NCBI RefSeq assembly: GCF_900114785.1
Contig: NZ_FOUG01000028.1
Coordinates: forward strand, 1 to 43,710
DNA length: 43,710 nucleotides
Origin: Variovorax sp. OV329
GTDB lineage: Bacteria > Pseudomonadota > Gammaproteobacteria > Burkholderiales > Burkholderiaceae_C
Reading direction: 5' to 3'
Shown: in pieces, positions 8,799 through 17,276 of the stretch
Position numbering within the stretch: the first letter of the stretch is position 1
Layout of the letters: each line of letters starts with the position of its first letter
The notes under the pieces: generated by a model
Told to the model about the DNA's origin: nothing
What the model saw: the letters and a program-made list of their open reading frames with translations, nothing else
Databases searched by the model: none
Translations under genes and position numbers: made by a program

Positions 8799-8885
8799 GG
8801 CTTGTCTCCGTTGAGTGGTGCGGGGGGGCGTAGGCAGACTGTAGGCACTCGACAGCATCTGCACACGCCACTAAAGTGAATCCAT

Positions 8886-8904
8886 CGTTAACCTGAATTC
8901 AACG
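8886..8904. promoter_or_regulatory. LysR box CGTT-N11-AACG
   Basis: A perfect 4+4 inverted repeat with exactly 11 bases between the arms lies between the divergent dehydrogenase and LysR genes, 10 bp before the LysR start. The T-N11-A core is the textbook LysR recognition pattern. The short distance to the regulator's own start suggests autorepression together with activation of the dehydrogenase gene. The sequence is seen directly; function is inferred. Confidence 0.5.
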
Positions 8905-8914
8905 GTGAGCTGCG

Positions 8915-9853
8915 ATGGCGAGCGCAATCCTTCCGGCCGACATCGGCTTCTTCTCCGTCCTCGCCAGCGCCGGCAGCCTCAGTGCTGCCGCCCGGGAACT
9001 GGGCGTGACCACGCCGGCGGTCAGCAAGCACCTCGCGCTGATGGAATCCCGGCTGAAGGTCCTGCTGGTCAACCGCTCGACGCGCCGCATGAGCCTCACG
9101 CCCGAAGGCGAGGTGTACCTGGAACATGCGCGCCGCATCCTGGCGCAGATCGACGGCATGGAGGAGGTGCTGGGCGTGTCCAAGGCCACGCCCAGGGGGC
9201 TGCTGCGAGTCAACGCAACCCTTGGCTTCGGGCGCAGCCACGTGGCGCCGCTGATCTCGAAGTTCGTGCGCAAGTATCCGGACGTGGAGGTGCAGTTGCA
9301 GCTCTCGGTGAACCCGCCCGCGCCGACGGAGGACCTGTTCGATGTCTGCGTGCGCTTCGGAGCGCCGCCCGACAGCCGGGTGATCGCCCGGCGGATCGCC
9401 GCCAACCGCCGCCTGCTGTGCGCGTCGCCTGCCTACCTGGCCAGGCGGGGCACGCCGCGGGTGCCCAACGACCTGGGCAAGCACAACTGCATCGGCATCC
9501 GCCAGGGCGAGGAGGCCTATGGCACGTGGCGGCTCGCCAGCGGGCGGGGGCGTAGCGCGATCACCGAATCGGTCAAGACGCGCGGCAACCTGGCCACCAA
9601 CGACGGCGAGATCGCCGTGAACTGGGCCCTGGATGGCCACGGGATCCTGATGCGCGCCGAATGGGACATCGGGCGCTACCTGCGCAACGGCCGCCTGGTG
9701 CAGGTGCTGCCGCAGTACGCCACGCCGGACGCGGACATCTATGCGGTGTACCCGCAGCGCCACCAGCTGGCGGCTCGCGTCAGGGCCTTCGTGGACTTCC
9801 TGGCGCTTTCCTTCGATCGCCAGGCCGCCGCCGCGGGGCCATCCCACCCGTGA
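8915..9853 (+). CDS. LysR-family regulator of the tartrate/malate-type genes
   Basis: This 312 aa LysR protein has the N-terminal helix-turn-helix (FFSVLASAGSLSAAARELG, then VTTPAVSKHLALMESRL, residues about 9-45) and an effector domain typical of the CrgA/DmlR-like branch (LLCASPAYLARRGTPR near residues 168-183; GILMRAEWDIGRYL near 245). DmlR of E. coli controls D-malate dehydrogenase, which matches the divergent dehydrogenase gene at 7710-8798. A T-N11-A box lies between the two. The effector is probably the hydroxyacid substrate, by inference. The ATG at 8915 gives the normal family length. Confidence 0.9.
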   Translation: MASAILPADIGFFSVLASAGSLSAAARELGVTTPAVSKHLALMESRLKVLLVNRSTRRMSLTPEGEVYLEHARRILAQIDGMEEVLGVSKATPRGLLRVNATLGFGRSHVAPLISKFVRKYPDVEVQLQLSVNPPAPTEDLFDVCVRFGAPPDSRVIARRIAANRRLLCASPAYLARRGTPRVPNDLGKHNCIGIRQGEEAYGTWRLASGRGRSAITESVKTRGNLATNDGEIAVNWALDGHGILMRAEWDIGRYLRNGRLVQVLPQYATPDADIYAVYPQRHQLAARVRAFVDFLALSFDRQAAAAGPSHP

Positions 9854-9856
9854 CGC

Positions 9857-10393
9857 CTACCGCTTCGGCATACCCAGAATGCGCAGGATGTGCTCATCGC
9901 GCACTTCGAACTCCGGCACCTGCAGGTCGGGCCGTTGCAGCAGTTGTGCGTCCTGGTCCACGTACTGCTTGATCGCGCGGCCCGCGTAGTCCCATTCGCC
10001 GAAGCGGCAGGGGTCGTGGTAGCCGCCCTGCCAGGGGCGCGCGGGCGCATAGCGGTCCGCGCCCCTGGGCGCATGTTCGACCTCGCAGCCGTCGGCGGGA
10101 TTCACCAGGGAGTGGACGAAGAACGATGGACGCCCGGCGATCTCGCGCCGGCCCCAGGTGTGGACGGTCTGCGCCTGCAGGTCGTCGAACATGGCGTCGG
10201 TGGTTCGCACCAGCGTCAGCGGCACGCCCTGGAAGCTGTAGAACTTCGGGCTGCCCGCCGGAATCGTTGCCAGGTCGATGTCCAGGTAGGCCGGGCCCTT
10301 GTGTTCGAGCCCCGTCATCCAGTGGACCAAGGCCACCCACGCCCCCGTGGCAAGCAGGAAGGCGATCAGCAGCAGGACACGGCGCAGGGTCAT
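9857..10393 (-). CDS. Rieske-fold (PetA-like) protein lacking the cluster ligands
   Basis: The 178 aa product has one N-terminal membrane anchor (residues 5-24). Its body then follows the order of the cytochrome bc1 Rieske subunit: LDIDLATIPAGSP, FQGVPLTLVRTTDAM, then two boxes. Where Rieske box I has CTHLGC, this protein has NPADGC (98-103). Where box II has CPCHGS followed by D..GR, it has DPCRFG and WDYAGR (127-139). The two cysteines that form the Rieske disulfide are kept (Cys103, Cys129), but all four [2Fe-2S] ligands are gone. It therefore should not bind a Rieske cluster. The alignment is my own by eye; the family link is probable and the role unknown. Confidence 0.6.
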   Translation of the reverse strand: MTLRRVLLLIAFLLATGAWVALVHWMTGLEHKGPAYLDIDLATIPAGSPKFYSFQGVPLTLVRTTDAMFDDLQAQTVHTWGRREIAGRPSFFVHSLVNPADGCEVEHAPRGADRYAPARPWQGGYHDPCRFGEWDYAGRAIKQYVDQDAQLLQRPDLQVPEFEVRDEHILRILGMPKR

Positions 10394-10420
10394 TCGCGTG
10401 CCGACCCGGCCTGTCCGGGC

Positions 10421-11425
10421 CTATCTCTCTTGCCTTGCGCCCGTTGGCGCCGCGGCGGCGCGGGCAAGCGAAGCCGACGGCTGGCCGCCTGGCGCCGGCT
10501 CCTTGGTCACCAGCCAGATTCCCCAGCACACCAGCGCCAGCGCCGCGGCGTAGCGCCACTCCAGGATGCTCTCGTTCAGGAACAGGGCCGACAGCGCCAC
10601 GCCGAACACCGGCACCATGAAGTTGAAGGCAGTGACCATGCTCACGCGGTTGTACTTGAGCAGCAGGCTCCAGATGGAGATGGCGAGCGAGGACAGCACC
10701 GCCATGTAGGCCAGCAGCGCCGTCGACGCCGGGTTGAAGCCCGATAGATGCCCGCCGGTGGCATAGCCGCCGACGAGCAGGGCCGCGCCGCCGATGAGCA
10801 ATTGCAGCCCCGTCATCACGATCGGATCGATCCCCTGGGAAACGCGCTTGCCGTAGATGCTCGCGGCCGCCAGCACCAGGGCGGCGATGACGACGAAGCC
10901 TTCGCCCAGCAGCGTGAACTCGAAGGACGGCAGGCCGCCCCAGCCCGCGCCGAAGTTGACCACCATCACGCCCAGGAAGCCGACCACGCAGCCGGCCATC
11001 TTGTTGAAGCTCAGGCGGTCGTTGTGATAGATGAAGTGCGCCAGCAGCACGCTGAAGAAGGTGCCGGTGGCGTTCATGATCGAGCTCTTCACGCCGGTGG
11101 TGTAGGCCAGGCCGATGTAGAAGAAGACGTACTGCAGCGTCGTCTGGGTGAGCCCCAGCAGCGCGATCTGCCCCAGCCCGCGGCGCGTGAAGCCGCCCAG
11201 GCGCTGCCCGCTGACGAGGGCGTAGACCAGCAGGATGGCGCCGGCCAGAAGGAAGCGCCAGCCGGCGAACACCAATTTGGAGGGAACGTCCGAGGCGGTG
11301 ATGTCGAAGAGCGCATAGCCGCCCTTGATCGCCGGAAAGGAGCTGCCCCAGAGCACGCAGCAGAACAGGGCCAGCAGGAAGACGAACTTGCGGTCGGTGA
11401 GGATGGGGTGATCGGCAGAAGACAA
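10421..11425 (-). CDS. EamA/DMT-superfamily transporter
   Basis: About 334 aa with ten hydrophobic helices arranged as two EamA repeats (about residues 10-150 and 165-305). The FCCVLWGSSFPAIKGGYALF start, the GLAYTTGVKSSIMNATGTFF segment and FMVPVFGVALSALFLNE near the end are typical of drug/metabolite exporters of this family. The substrate is unknown. No ATG precedes the first helix, so I start at the TTG at 11425, giving SSADHPILTDRK before the first membrane segment. The frame further upstream is antisense to the DUF5996 gene. It lies 27 bp upstream of the Rieske-like gene, so they may be co-transcribed. Confidence 0.85.
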   Translation of the reverse strand: MSSADHPILTDRKFVFLLALFCCVLWGSSFPAIKGGYALFDITASDVPSKLVFAGWRFLLAGAILLVYALVSGQRLGGFTRRGLGQIALLGLTQTTLQYVFFYIGLAYTTGVKSSIMNATGTFFSVLLAHFIYHNDRLSFNKMAGCVVGFLGVMVVNFGAGWGGLPSFEFTLLGEGFVVIAALVLAAASIYGKRVSQGIDPIVMTGLQLLIGGAALLVGGYATGGHLSGFNPASTALLAYMAVLSSLAISIWSLLLKYNRVSMVTAFNFMVPVFGVALSALFLNESILEWRYAAALALVCWGIWLVTKEPAPGGQPSASLARAAAAPTGARQER

Positions 11426-11474
11426 GGACGGGACTCGGAACGCGAAAGACGCAGCCGCCCGATTGTCCCCCACC

Positions 11475-12431
11475 TCAGCCGTGCACCGCCCTGGGCCTGC
11501 GCGGCACGCCCATGCCGCACTCCAGGCCGCTGTCCCAGCCCGCCAGCTGCGACGCGGCGCGGTAGGTGGAAGACAGGAACTCCAGCAAGGCCGCGTCCGG
11601 GTCCGCGGCCGTGCGCACCGCTTCGTAGGGAAGCATCCATTCGCCCAAAGCGTCGCTCCAGAACGCCGCGGACGGTCCCACGGCCGCCTTGCCGAAGTCC
11701 GGTGGCGTCGGGTAGCCATAGGAGAAGAAGGCGGCATGCGGATAGGCCTCGTTGCCCGGCCAGAAGCCGGCGCTGCTGACCTCATGCGAATAGGCTTCGC
11801 GCGTGACCGGGTCCGGCAACCCGGGGAAGCCACCCGGATGCACAGGCGCGCGCCGGCCGGAAAAGCGCGTGACCGCCAGGTCGAAGCTGCCCCAGAAGAA
11901 GTGCACCGGGCTGCACTTGCCCAGGAAGCCGGTGCGGAACACCTTGAACACGCGGTCGGCCTGCAACAGCGCGCGCCAGAAGCGATGCACCGCTTCTGCA
12001 TCGTAGGAGGCGTGCACCTCGTCCACTGGAAAGCGGATGGGCGACGGCAGCTCGTTGGGCAGGGTGTTGATGGCGACCTCGAAGCCGGCCGCCTTCAGCT
12101 CGTCCATCAGCCGGCCGTAGAAGGCGGCGACCGACATGGGCTCCAGCGCGAAGCCGCGATCGGGCCCGTCGGAGCTTCGAATCACCAGCCGGTGGTCGAC
12201 GAAGTCGAACTCGATGTCGACCATGCCGCCCCCGGCGTGGATGGCCGATGTGCCCAGGCCGCGCGCGCCGACGTACAGCGGCACCTGCCATCCGTGGTTG
12301 AGCCAGGGCGAGAGGCTCAGGCGCACCTTGCCGACGATCTGGGTCCACAGGTGCAGGGTCTGCAGGCTGTCACGCCACCCGGGGTAGTCGAGCACGGGCC
12401 AGGCAGGGGAAGAGGAATCGGCGTGCGGCAT
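11475..12431 (-). CDS. DUF5996 family protein
   Basis: A 318 aa soluble protein. WPVLDYPGWRDSLQTLHLWTQ at the start, then LSPWLNHGWQVPLYVGARGL, and the central SPVHFFWGSFDLAVTRFSGR with PPDFGKAAVGPSAAF match DUF5996, a family of unknown function. The many Trp, Phe and His residues suggest a ligand pocket, but no catalytic motif is recognisable. GGAG precedes the ATG at 12431. An upstream in-frame ATG at 12491 would add 20 residues without family features. The nearest neighbour on the same strand is the EamA exporter 49 bp downstream. Confidence 0.75.
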   Translation of the reverse strand: MPHADSSSPAWPVLDYPGWRDSLQTLHLWTQIVGKVRLSLSPWLNHGWQVPLYVGARGLGTSAIHAGGGMVDIEFDFVDHRLVIRSSDGPDRGFALEPMSVAAFYGRLMDELKAAGFEVAINTLPNELPSPIRFPVDEVHASYDAEAVHRFWRALLQADRVFKVFRTGFLGKCSPVHFFWGSFDLAVTRFSGRRAPVHPGGFPGLPDPVTREAYSHEVSSAGFWPGNEAYPHAAFFSYGYPTPPDFGKAAVGPSAAFWSDALGEWMLPYEAVRTAADPDAALLEFLSSTYRAASQLAGWDSGLECGMGVPRRPRAVHG

Positions 12432-12575
12432 CTTGGCTCCTTCTTGCTGCCGCACTCTACTCGCCCACCCTCGCCCTTGCATGACAGGCACGCGCTGCGC
12501 TGTTCACGCCGCGCAAGACCGGCTAGGCTCGCGGCTCGCCCCGCCTGCGGGACCGACGCACTCACGGAGCACGGC

Positions 12576-13790
12576 TTGCCGCAAGACATCCACTTCGACG
12601 GATACATCAGCTTCACGCTGGCGATCCTGCTGCTTTTCGTGGGCAAGAGCTGCACCCGGCGCTTCGAGATCCTGCAGCGCTACAGCATTCCCGAGCCGGT
12701 GTTGGGCGGGCTGGTGTGCATCGCGGTGGTCAGCGCGCTGCACGCCATCCTCGGGATCAAGGTGGACTTCCAGCTGGGGGTGCGCGACATCCTGCTGCTG
12801 TATTTCTTCGCCGCCATCGGCCTGGGCTCGGACGTGCGCACGCTGGCCCAGGGCGGCAAGCCGCTGGCGATCCTGCTGGCGCTGGCCGCCGCCTTCATCG
12901 TCGTGCAGAACCTGCTGGGCATGGCCGTGGCCCGAGGCTTCGGGCTCGATCACCGGGTGGGCCTGCTCACCGGCTCCATCTCGCTGACCGGCGGCGTGGG
13001 CACCACGCTGGCCTGGGTGCCGCACTTCGTGAACCAGTTGGGCATCGGCAACGCCGAGGTGATCGGGCTGTCGAGCAACATGGCCGGCCTGATCGCGGCC
13101 TGCAGCATTGGCGGGCCCATCGCCACCTTCCTCATCCGCCGCCACGGCCTGCAGTCCTCGGACGAGGCGAAGCTGGGTGTGGGCGTGCGATACGAGGACG
13201 AAGAGCGCACGCGACTGGACTACAACAGCGTGCTGCTGGCGCTGTTCTGGCTCAACGCGGCACTGATCCTGGGCCGCGGCATCAGCGACCTGATCGAGCT
13301 CACGGGGCTGCGGCTGCCGGCCTTCGTCGGCAGCCTGCTCGCCGGCATCCTGCTGCGCAACATCACTTCCACCTTCAGCCGCCAGAAGGGCCAGCTGTGG
13401 CATTGGGACCGCATGCGGGCCGGCGTGGCGCTGGTGTCGGACATCTGCCTGGGCGTATTCCTCACCATGGCGCTGATGGGCCTGCAGCCCTGGCAGATGC
13501 AGGGCGTGGCGGGCTTCGTGCTCACGGCGCTGGTGCTGCAGGTGATAGTCGCAATCGCCTTCACCGTGCTCGTCGTTTTTTTCTTCATGGGCCGCGACTA
13601 CGAGGCCGCGGTGATGTCCGCGGGCTTCGGCGGCATCGCGCTGGGCTCCACCGCCACGGCGATCGCCAACATGAGCGCCGTCACCCGCGAGCACGGCGCC
13701 GCGCCTCGGGCCTTCATCGTGGTGCCGCTGGTGTGCGGGTTCTTCATCGACCTGGTGAACGCGCTGGTCATCGGGTTCATGGCCCGATGA
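12576..13790 (+). CDS. gltS: Sodium/glutamate symporter, GltS family
   Basis: The 404 aa product is close in length to E. coli GltS. It contains the family features: FTLAILLLFVGK, SIPEPVLGGL, LLLYFFAAIGLGSDVRTLAQGGK, the first re-entrant loop GLLTGSISLTGGVGTTLAW, and the second AVMSAGFGGIALGSTATAIANMSAV. GltS carriers import glutamate with sodium across the inner membrane. No ATG lies before the first helix. A TTG at 12576 with GGAG 6 bases upstream is the best start, and the earlier open frame is antisense to the DUF5996 gene. It converges on the next gene with 18 bp between stops. Confidence 0.88.
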   Translation: MPQDIHFDGYISFTLAILLLFVGKSCTRRFEILQRYSIPEPVLGGLVCIAVVSALHAILGIKVDFQLGVRDILLLYFFAAIGLGSDVRTLAQGGKPLAILLALAAAFIVVQNLLGMAVARGFGLDHRVGLLTGSISLTGGVGTTLAWVPHFVNQLGIGNAEVIGLSSNMAGLIAACSIGGPIATFLIRRHGLQSSDEAKLGVGVRYEDEERTRLDYNSVLLALFWLNAALILGRGISDLIELTGLRLPAFVGSLLAGILLRNITSTFSRQKGQLWHWDRMRAGVALVSDICLGVFLTMALMGLQPWQMQGVAGFVLTALVLQVIVAIAFTVLVVFFFMGRDYEAAVMSAGFGGIALGSTATAIANMSAVTREHGAAPRAFIVVPLVCGFFIDLVNALVIGFMAR

Positions 13791-13808
13791 CGAAGCGGCC
13801 GCCGGCCC

Positions 13809-14309
13809 TCAGGGGTTGGCCAGCTTCCGGTGCTCGCTCATGTCCTTGGGCGGCTCGCCGGTGACGGCGCTGGCGGCCATCTTCAGCAGCTGCACGACCT
13901 TGGTGTCCTTGGCCTGCCACAGCTCGGCCTGCTCGATGTGCACGGCCAGCAGCCCCAGGTTGGGGTCCTCGGCACCGCCGGGGAACCAGGCCTTCGCGAT
14001 GGTGTTGAACAGCGACTTCTTCAGCGCCTGGTCCTCGCTCATCGATGCCTTGCCGGACACCGACACGTAGTCGTCGTCGTCAACGTTGGCGTAGGCGAGG
14101 TTGACGTTGGCGTCGGTGAGCACATGGCGGGCGACATCGCCGTCCTTCTGCACGAAGAAGTAGAGCATCGAGTCATCGCCCAGCTCCTTGTTCTGCGTGG
14201 TCAGCGGCTGGCTGTGCAGCTGCCCGCTGCCGTGGCGATGCGTCAGCATCGCGAACTTGGTGCCGGAGATGATCTTCCACAGCTTGTCCCTGGCGTCGTC
14301 CTTGCTCAT
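13809..14309 (-). CDS. Pyridoxamine 5'-phosphate oxidase-like general stress protein
   Basis: This 166 aa protein has the split-barrel flavin-binding fold of the PNPOx-like general stress proteins (GSP26 type): FAMLTHRHGSGQLHSQPLTT (about residues 20-38), MLYFFVQKDGDVARHV, VNLAYANVDDDDYVSVSGKAS and WFPGGAEDPNLGLLAVHIEQAELW. Such proteins bind FMN or a deazaflavin; their reactions are mostly unknown and they respond to stress. The ATG at 14309 has GGAG 6 bases upstream and is preferred over the ATG at 14342. Confidence 0.85.
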   Translation of the reverse strand: MSKDDARDKLWKIISGTKFAMLTHRHGSGQLHSQPLTTQNKELGDDSMLYFFVQKDGDVARHVLTDANVNLAYANVDDDDYVSVSGKASMSEDQALKKSLFNTIAKAWFPGGAEDPNLGLLAVHIEQAELWQAKDTKVVQLLKMAASAVTGEPPKDMSEHRKLANP

Positions 14310-14480
14310 GCGTAGCTCCATCGGTTTGAAACGGAGCTTCACCTTAGTGGCGCCCGGCCGGCCACCCTGTGCAGTCGCGCGCCCAAGTCATGTAGGCGGC
14401 CGAGCCGTCGGGGAATGCGCCATGCCCCACGGCCCCGCGTCTGGAACAGAATCGCGTCCAACATCCACTTTCGAGGCACC

Positions 14481-17270
14481 ATGGCGAGCATGCAGTTGCA
14501 CGACCCGTCACCGGACTTCCTGCAGGGCGGCGGCGAAATGGGCGCCCTGATGCGCGCCTTCGACTGGGCCGCCACACCCCTGGGCCCGACCCACGCATGG
14601 CCCCAGTCCCTGCGCACCGTGATCCGCCTTCTGCTGAACACCGGGCATCCGATGTACGTGTTCTGGGGGCCCGAGCGCACCGGCCTCTACAACGACGCCT
14701 ACCGGCAGTCCATCGGCCCCGAGCGCCACCCGGGCTCGCTGGGACGCCGGGCCTTCGAGGTGTGGGAGGAGATCTGGGACGTGATCAATCCCCAGATCGA
14801 GCAGGTGATGGCCGGCGGCGGCGCCACCTGGCATGTGAACCAGCTGGTGCCCATCACCCGCAACGGGCGGCTGGAAGACGTGTACTGGACCTACAGCTAC
14901 AGCCCCATCGACGACGAGGCCGCGCCCGGCGGCATCGGCGGCGTGCTGGTGCTGTGCACCGAGACCACCGCGCAGGTGCAGGCCGAGCGCCGCCTGGCGG
15001 ACGAGCGCAACCGGCTGGCCCAGGTCTTCGACCAGGCGCCAAGCTTCATGGCGGCGCTCGACGGGCCGGAGCATCGATTCCAGATGATCAACCCCGCCTA
15101 CACCACACTGGTGGGCGGGCGCCAGGTACTCGGCCGAACCGTGGCGCAGGCGCTGCCGGAAGCCGTGCAGCAGGGCTACGTCGAACTGCTGGACCGCGTG
15201 TACACCACCGGCGAGGCCTATGTGGCGAACGCCGCGCGCTACGTGATCCAGGACGAAGGCGAGCCCCCCGTGGAACGCTTCGTGGACTTCGTCTACCAGC
15301 CGGTGAAGGATCCCCAGGGCAAGGTCAGCGGCATCTTCGTGCAGGGCGCCGACGTGACCGAGCGAAGCGCGGCCGAACGCTCGCTGCGCGAGAGCGATGC
15401 GCGCTTCCGGGCCGCGCTCAAGGCCGGCCGCATGGGCTCGTGGGAGACCGACTACGGCGCCATGACCCGCTACTGGTCGACCGAGGGCATGGAACTGTTC
15501 GGGCTCAACCTGCCCGACGGCCGTGGGCAGGTGGGCGGTCCGCAGGACGAGTACGTGGCCGCCCTGCACCCGGAGGACCGGCACCTGGCGGCGCACTTCC
15601 GCCGCCTGGCGGACCAGCAGGACACCTTCCAGGCCGAGTACCGCATCGTCCGGCCGGACGGCACCGTGCTGTGGCTTTCGGGCCGCGGACAGGTGGCGCA
15701 GCGCGCGCCGGACGGCCGGGCGCTGCGGCTCATCAGCATCATGGGCGACGCCACCGAGCGCAAGCGCGCCGAAGACTTGCTGCACGTGGAGCACGAGCGG
15801 CTGGAGATTGCGCTGAGCGCCGGCAGCATGGGCGCCTACGACATGGACCTGCGCCAGGGGGTGCTGTGGTGGTCGCCGCACACCTACGCGCTCTTCGGTG
15901 TCGATACGGCCAGCTTCGTGCCCACGCCCGAGCGCGTGCTGGACCTGCTGCATCCGGACGAGCGGGAAGACTTCATGCGGCTGCGGGCCCAGGCCATTGC
16001 CGAGCACCGGCCCTTCGTGCACGAGTTCCGCATCGTGCGGCCCGACGGCTCCGAAGCCTGGCTGAGCCACCGGGGCCTGGCGCAGTACGACTCGCAGGGC
16101 CAGGCGGTGCGCAACTACGGCATCACCATGGACATCACCGAGCGGCGGCGGGCCGAAGACCGGCTGCGCGACGCGGACCAGAAGAAGGACCGCTTCATCG
16201 CCGTCCTGGCCCACGAACTGCGGAACCCGCTGGCGCCCATCCGCAATGCCGTGGAGGTGATGCGCCGCCTCAAGCCCGATGCCCCGGCGGGCCGCTTCCA
16301 CGACATCATCGACCGGCAGGTGCGGCAGATGGCCCACCTGCTGGACGACCTGCTCGATGCCTCCCGCCTGAGCCGCGGCGAACTGCGCCTGCGGCTGCAG
16401 CCCCTGCTGCTGGAGCAGATCATCGGGCAGGCGGTGGAGATCGCGCAGCCCCACATCGATGCCGGCGGCCACGCGCTGGTGCTGCAGCCAGCCGAGGAGC
16501 CGCTGCACATTTCCGGCGACCTGACGCGGCTGGCGCAGGTGTTCTCCAACATTCTCATCAACGCGGCCAAGTACACGCCGCGCCAGGGCGCCATCTCGCT
16601 GGCCTGCGAGCGGCGCGGCCAATTGGCGGTGGTCACGGTCACGGACAACGGCGTGGGCATCGAGGCCGCCGACACCGAGCGCATCTTCGAGATGTTCACC
16701 CAGCTGCATTCCGACACCGGCCTGCCCCGCGGCGGCCAGGGCATCGGTCTGGCGCTGGCCCGTGGCCTGGTCGAGCTGCACGGCGGCACCATCGCCGCCA
16801 GCAGCGGCGGTCGCGGACAAGGCAGCCGCTTCGAGGTGCGCCTGCCACTGATGCTCTCGCGCCGCGAGGCCGCCACGGACGTCTTCACCGTGACGGCACC
16901 CGAGCGGCAGCACCGCATCCTCGTGGTCGACGACCTGGCGGATTCGGCCGACAGCCTGGCCGAGGCGCTGCGGGGCCTGGGCCAGCACGTGGACGTGGCC
17001 TACAGCGGCGAAGCGGCGCTCAGCCGCGTGGAATCGGTTCGGCCCGACATCGTGCTGCTGGACCTGGGCATGCCCGGCATGGACGGCTACGAGGTCTGCC
17101 GGCGCCTGCGCGGCACGCCGGCGGGGCAGCAGCTGCTCATCATCGCCCAGACCGGCTGGGGCCAGAAGCACGACCGGGAGCGGACCCACCAGGCCGGCTT
17201 CGACCACCACGTGGTCAAGCCGATGGACCTGGGCGAGCTGCTGGCGCTGTTCCCCCGCGCCGGCGCCTGA
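14481..17270 (+). CDS. Hybrid sensor histidine kinase with four PAS domains and a receiver
   Basis: A 929 aa cytoplasmic kinase without membrane helices. About four PAS/PAC sensor units fill residues 25-560, each closing with a TERxxAE-type linker. The dimerisation domain has the phospho-acceptor His578 in VLAHELRNPLAPIRNAVEVM. The ATPase domain has NILINAAKYTP, TDNGVGIE and GGQGIGLALARGL. A C-terminal receiver (about 813-925) has the acidic pair DD and the phospho-accepting Asp861 in LLDLGMPGMDGYE, and Lys in HHVVKPMDL. The signal is unknown. It converges on marC with a 6 bp gap. No dedicated output regulator is adjacent; the NarL-type regulator at 21956 is the nearest candidate. Confidence 0.92.
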   Translation: MASMQLHDPSPDFLQGGGEMGALMRAFDWAATPLGPTHAWPQSLRTVIRLLLNTGHPMYVFWGPERTGLYNDAYRQSIGPERHPGSLGRRAFEVWEEIWDVINPQIEQVMAGGGATWHVNQLVPITRNGRLEDVYWTYSYSPIDDEAAPGGIGGVLVLCTETTAQVQAERRLADERNRLAQVFDQAPSFMAALDGPEHRFQMINPAYTTLVGGRQVLGRTVAQALPEAVQQGYVELLDRVYTTGEAYVANAARYVIQDEGEPPVERFVDFVYQPVKDPQGKVSGIFVQGADVTERSAAERSLRESDARFRAALKAGRMGSWETDYGAMTRYWSTEGMELFGLNLPDGRGQVGGPQDEYVAALHPEDRHLAAHFRRLADQQDTFQAEYRIVRPDGTVLWLSGRGQVAQRAPDGRALRLISIMGDATERKRAEDLLHVEHERLEIALSAGSMGAYDMDLRQGVLWWSPHTYALFGVDTASFVPTPERVLDLLHPDEREDFMRLRAQAIAEHRPFVHEFRIVRPDGSEAWLSHRGLAQYDSQGQAVRNYGITMDITERRRAEDRLRDADQKKDRFIAVLAHELRNPLAPIRNAVEVMRRLKPDAPAGRFHDIIDRQVRQMAHLLDDLLDASRLSRGELRLRLQPLLLEQIIGQAVEIAQPHIDAGGHALVLQPAEEPLHISGDLTRLAQVFSNILINAAKYTPRQGAISLACERRGQLAVVTVTDNGVGIEAADTERIFEMFTQLHSDTGLPRGGQGIGLALARGLVELHGGTIAASSGGRGQGSRFEVRLPLMLSRREAATDVFTVTAPERQHRILVVDDLADSADSLAEALRGLGQHVDVAYSGEAALSRVESVRPDIVLLDLGMPGMDGYEVCRRLRGTPAGQQLLIIAQTGWGQKHDRERTHQAGFDHHVVKPMDLGELLALFPRAGA

Positions 17271-17276
17271 GCGCCG

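Noticed and set aside
8705..8864. Upstream start of the tartrate dehydrogenase at 8864
   Set aside because: The extra 22 residues have no family similarity and the GGAGA site fits the ATG at 8798.
11463..12575. N-terminal extension of the GltS frame
   Set aside because: It is antisense to the DUF5996 gene and lacks membrane helices; GltS homologues start near the TTG at 12576.
14508..17210. 900-codon minus-strand frame opposite the hybrid kinase
   Set aside because: Composition (His/Gln/Val-rich) and lack of motifs mark it as an antisense artefact; the plus strand encodes clear kinase domains.
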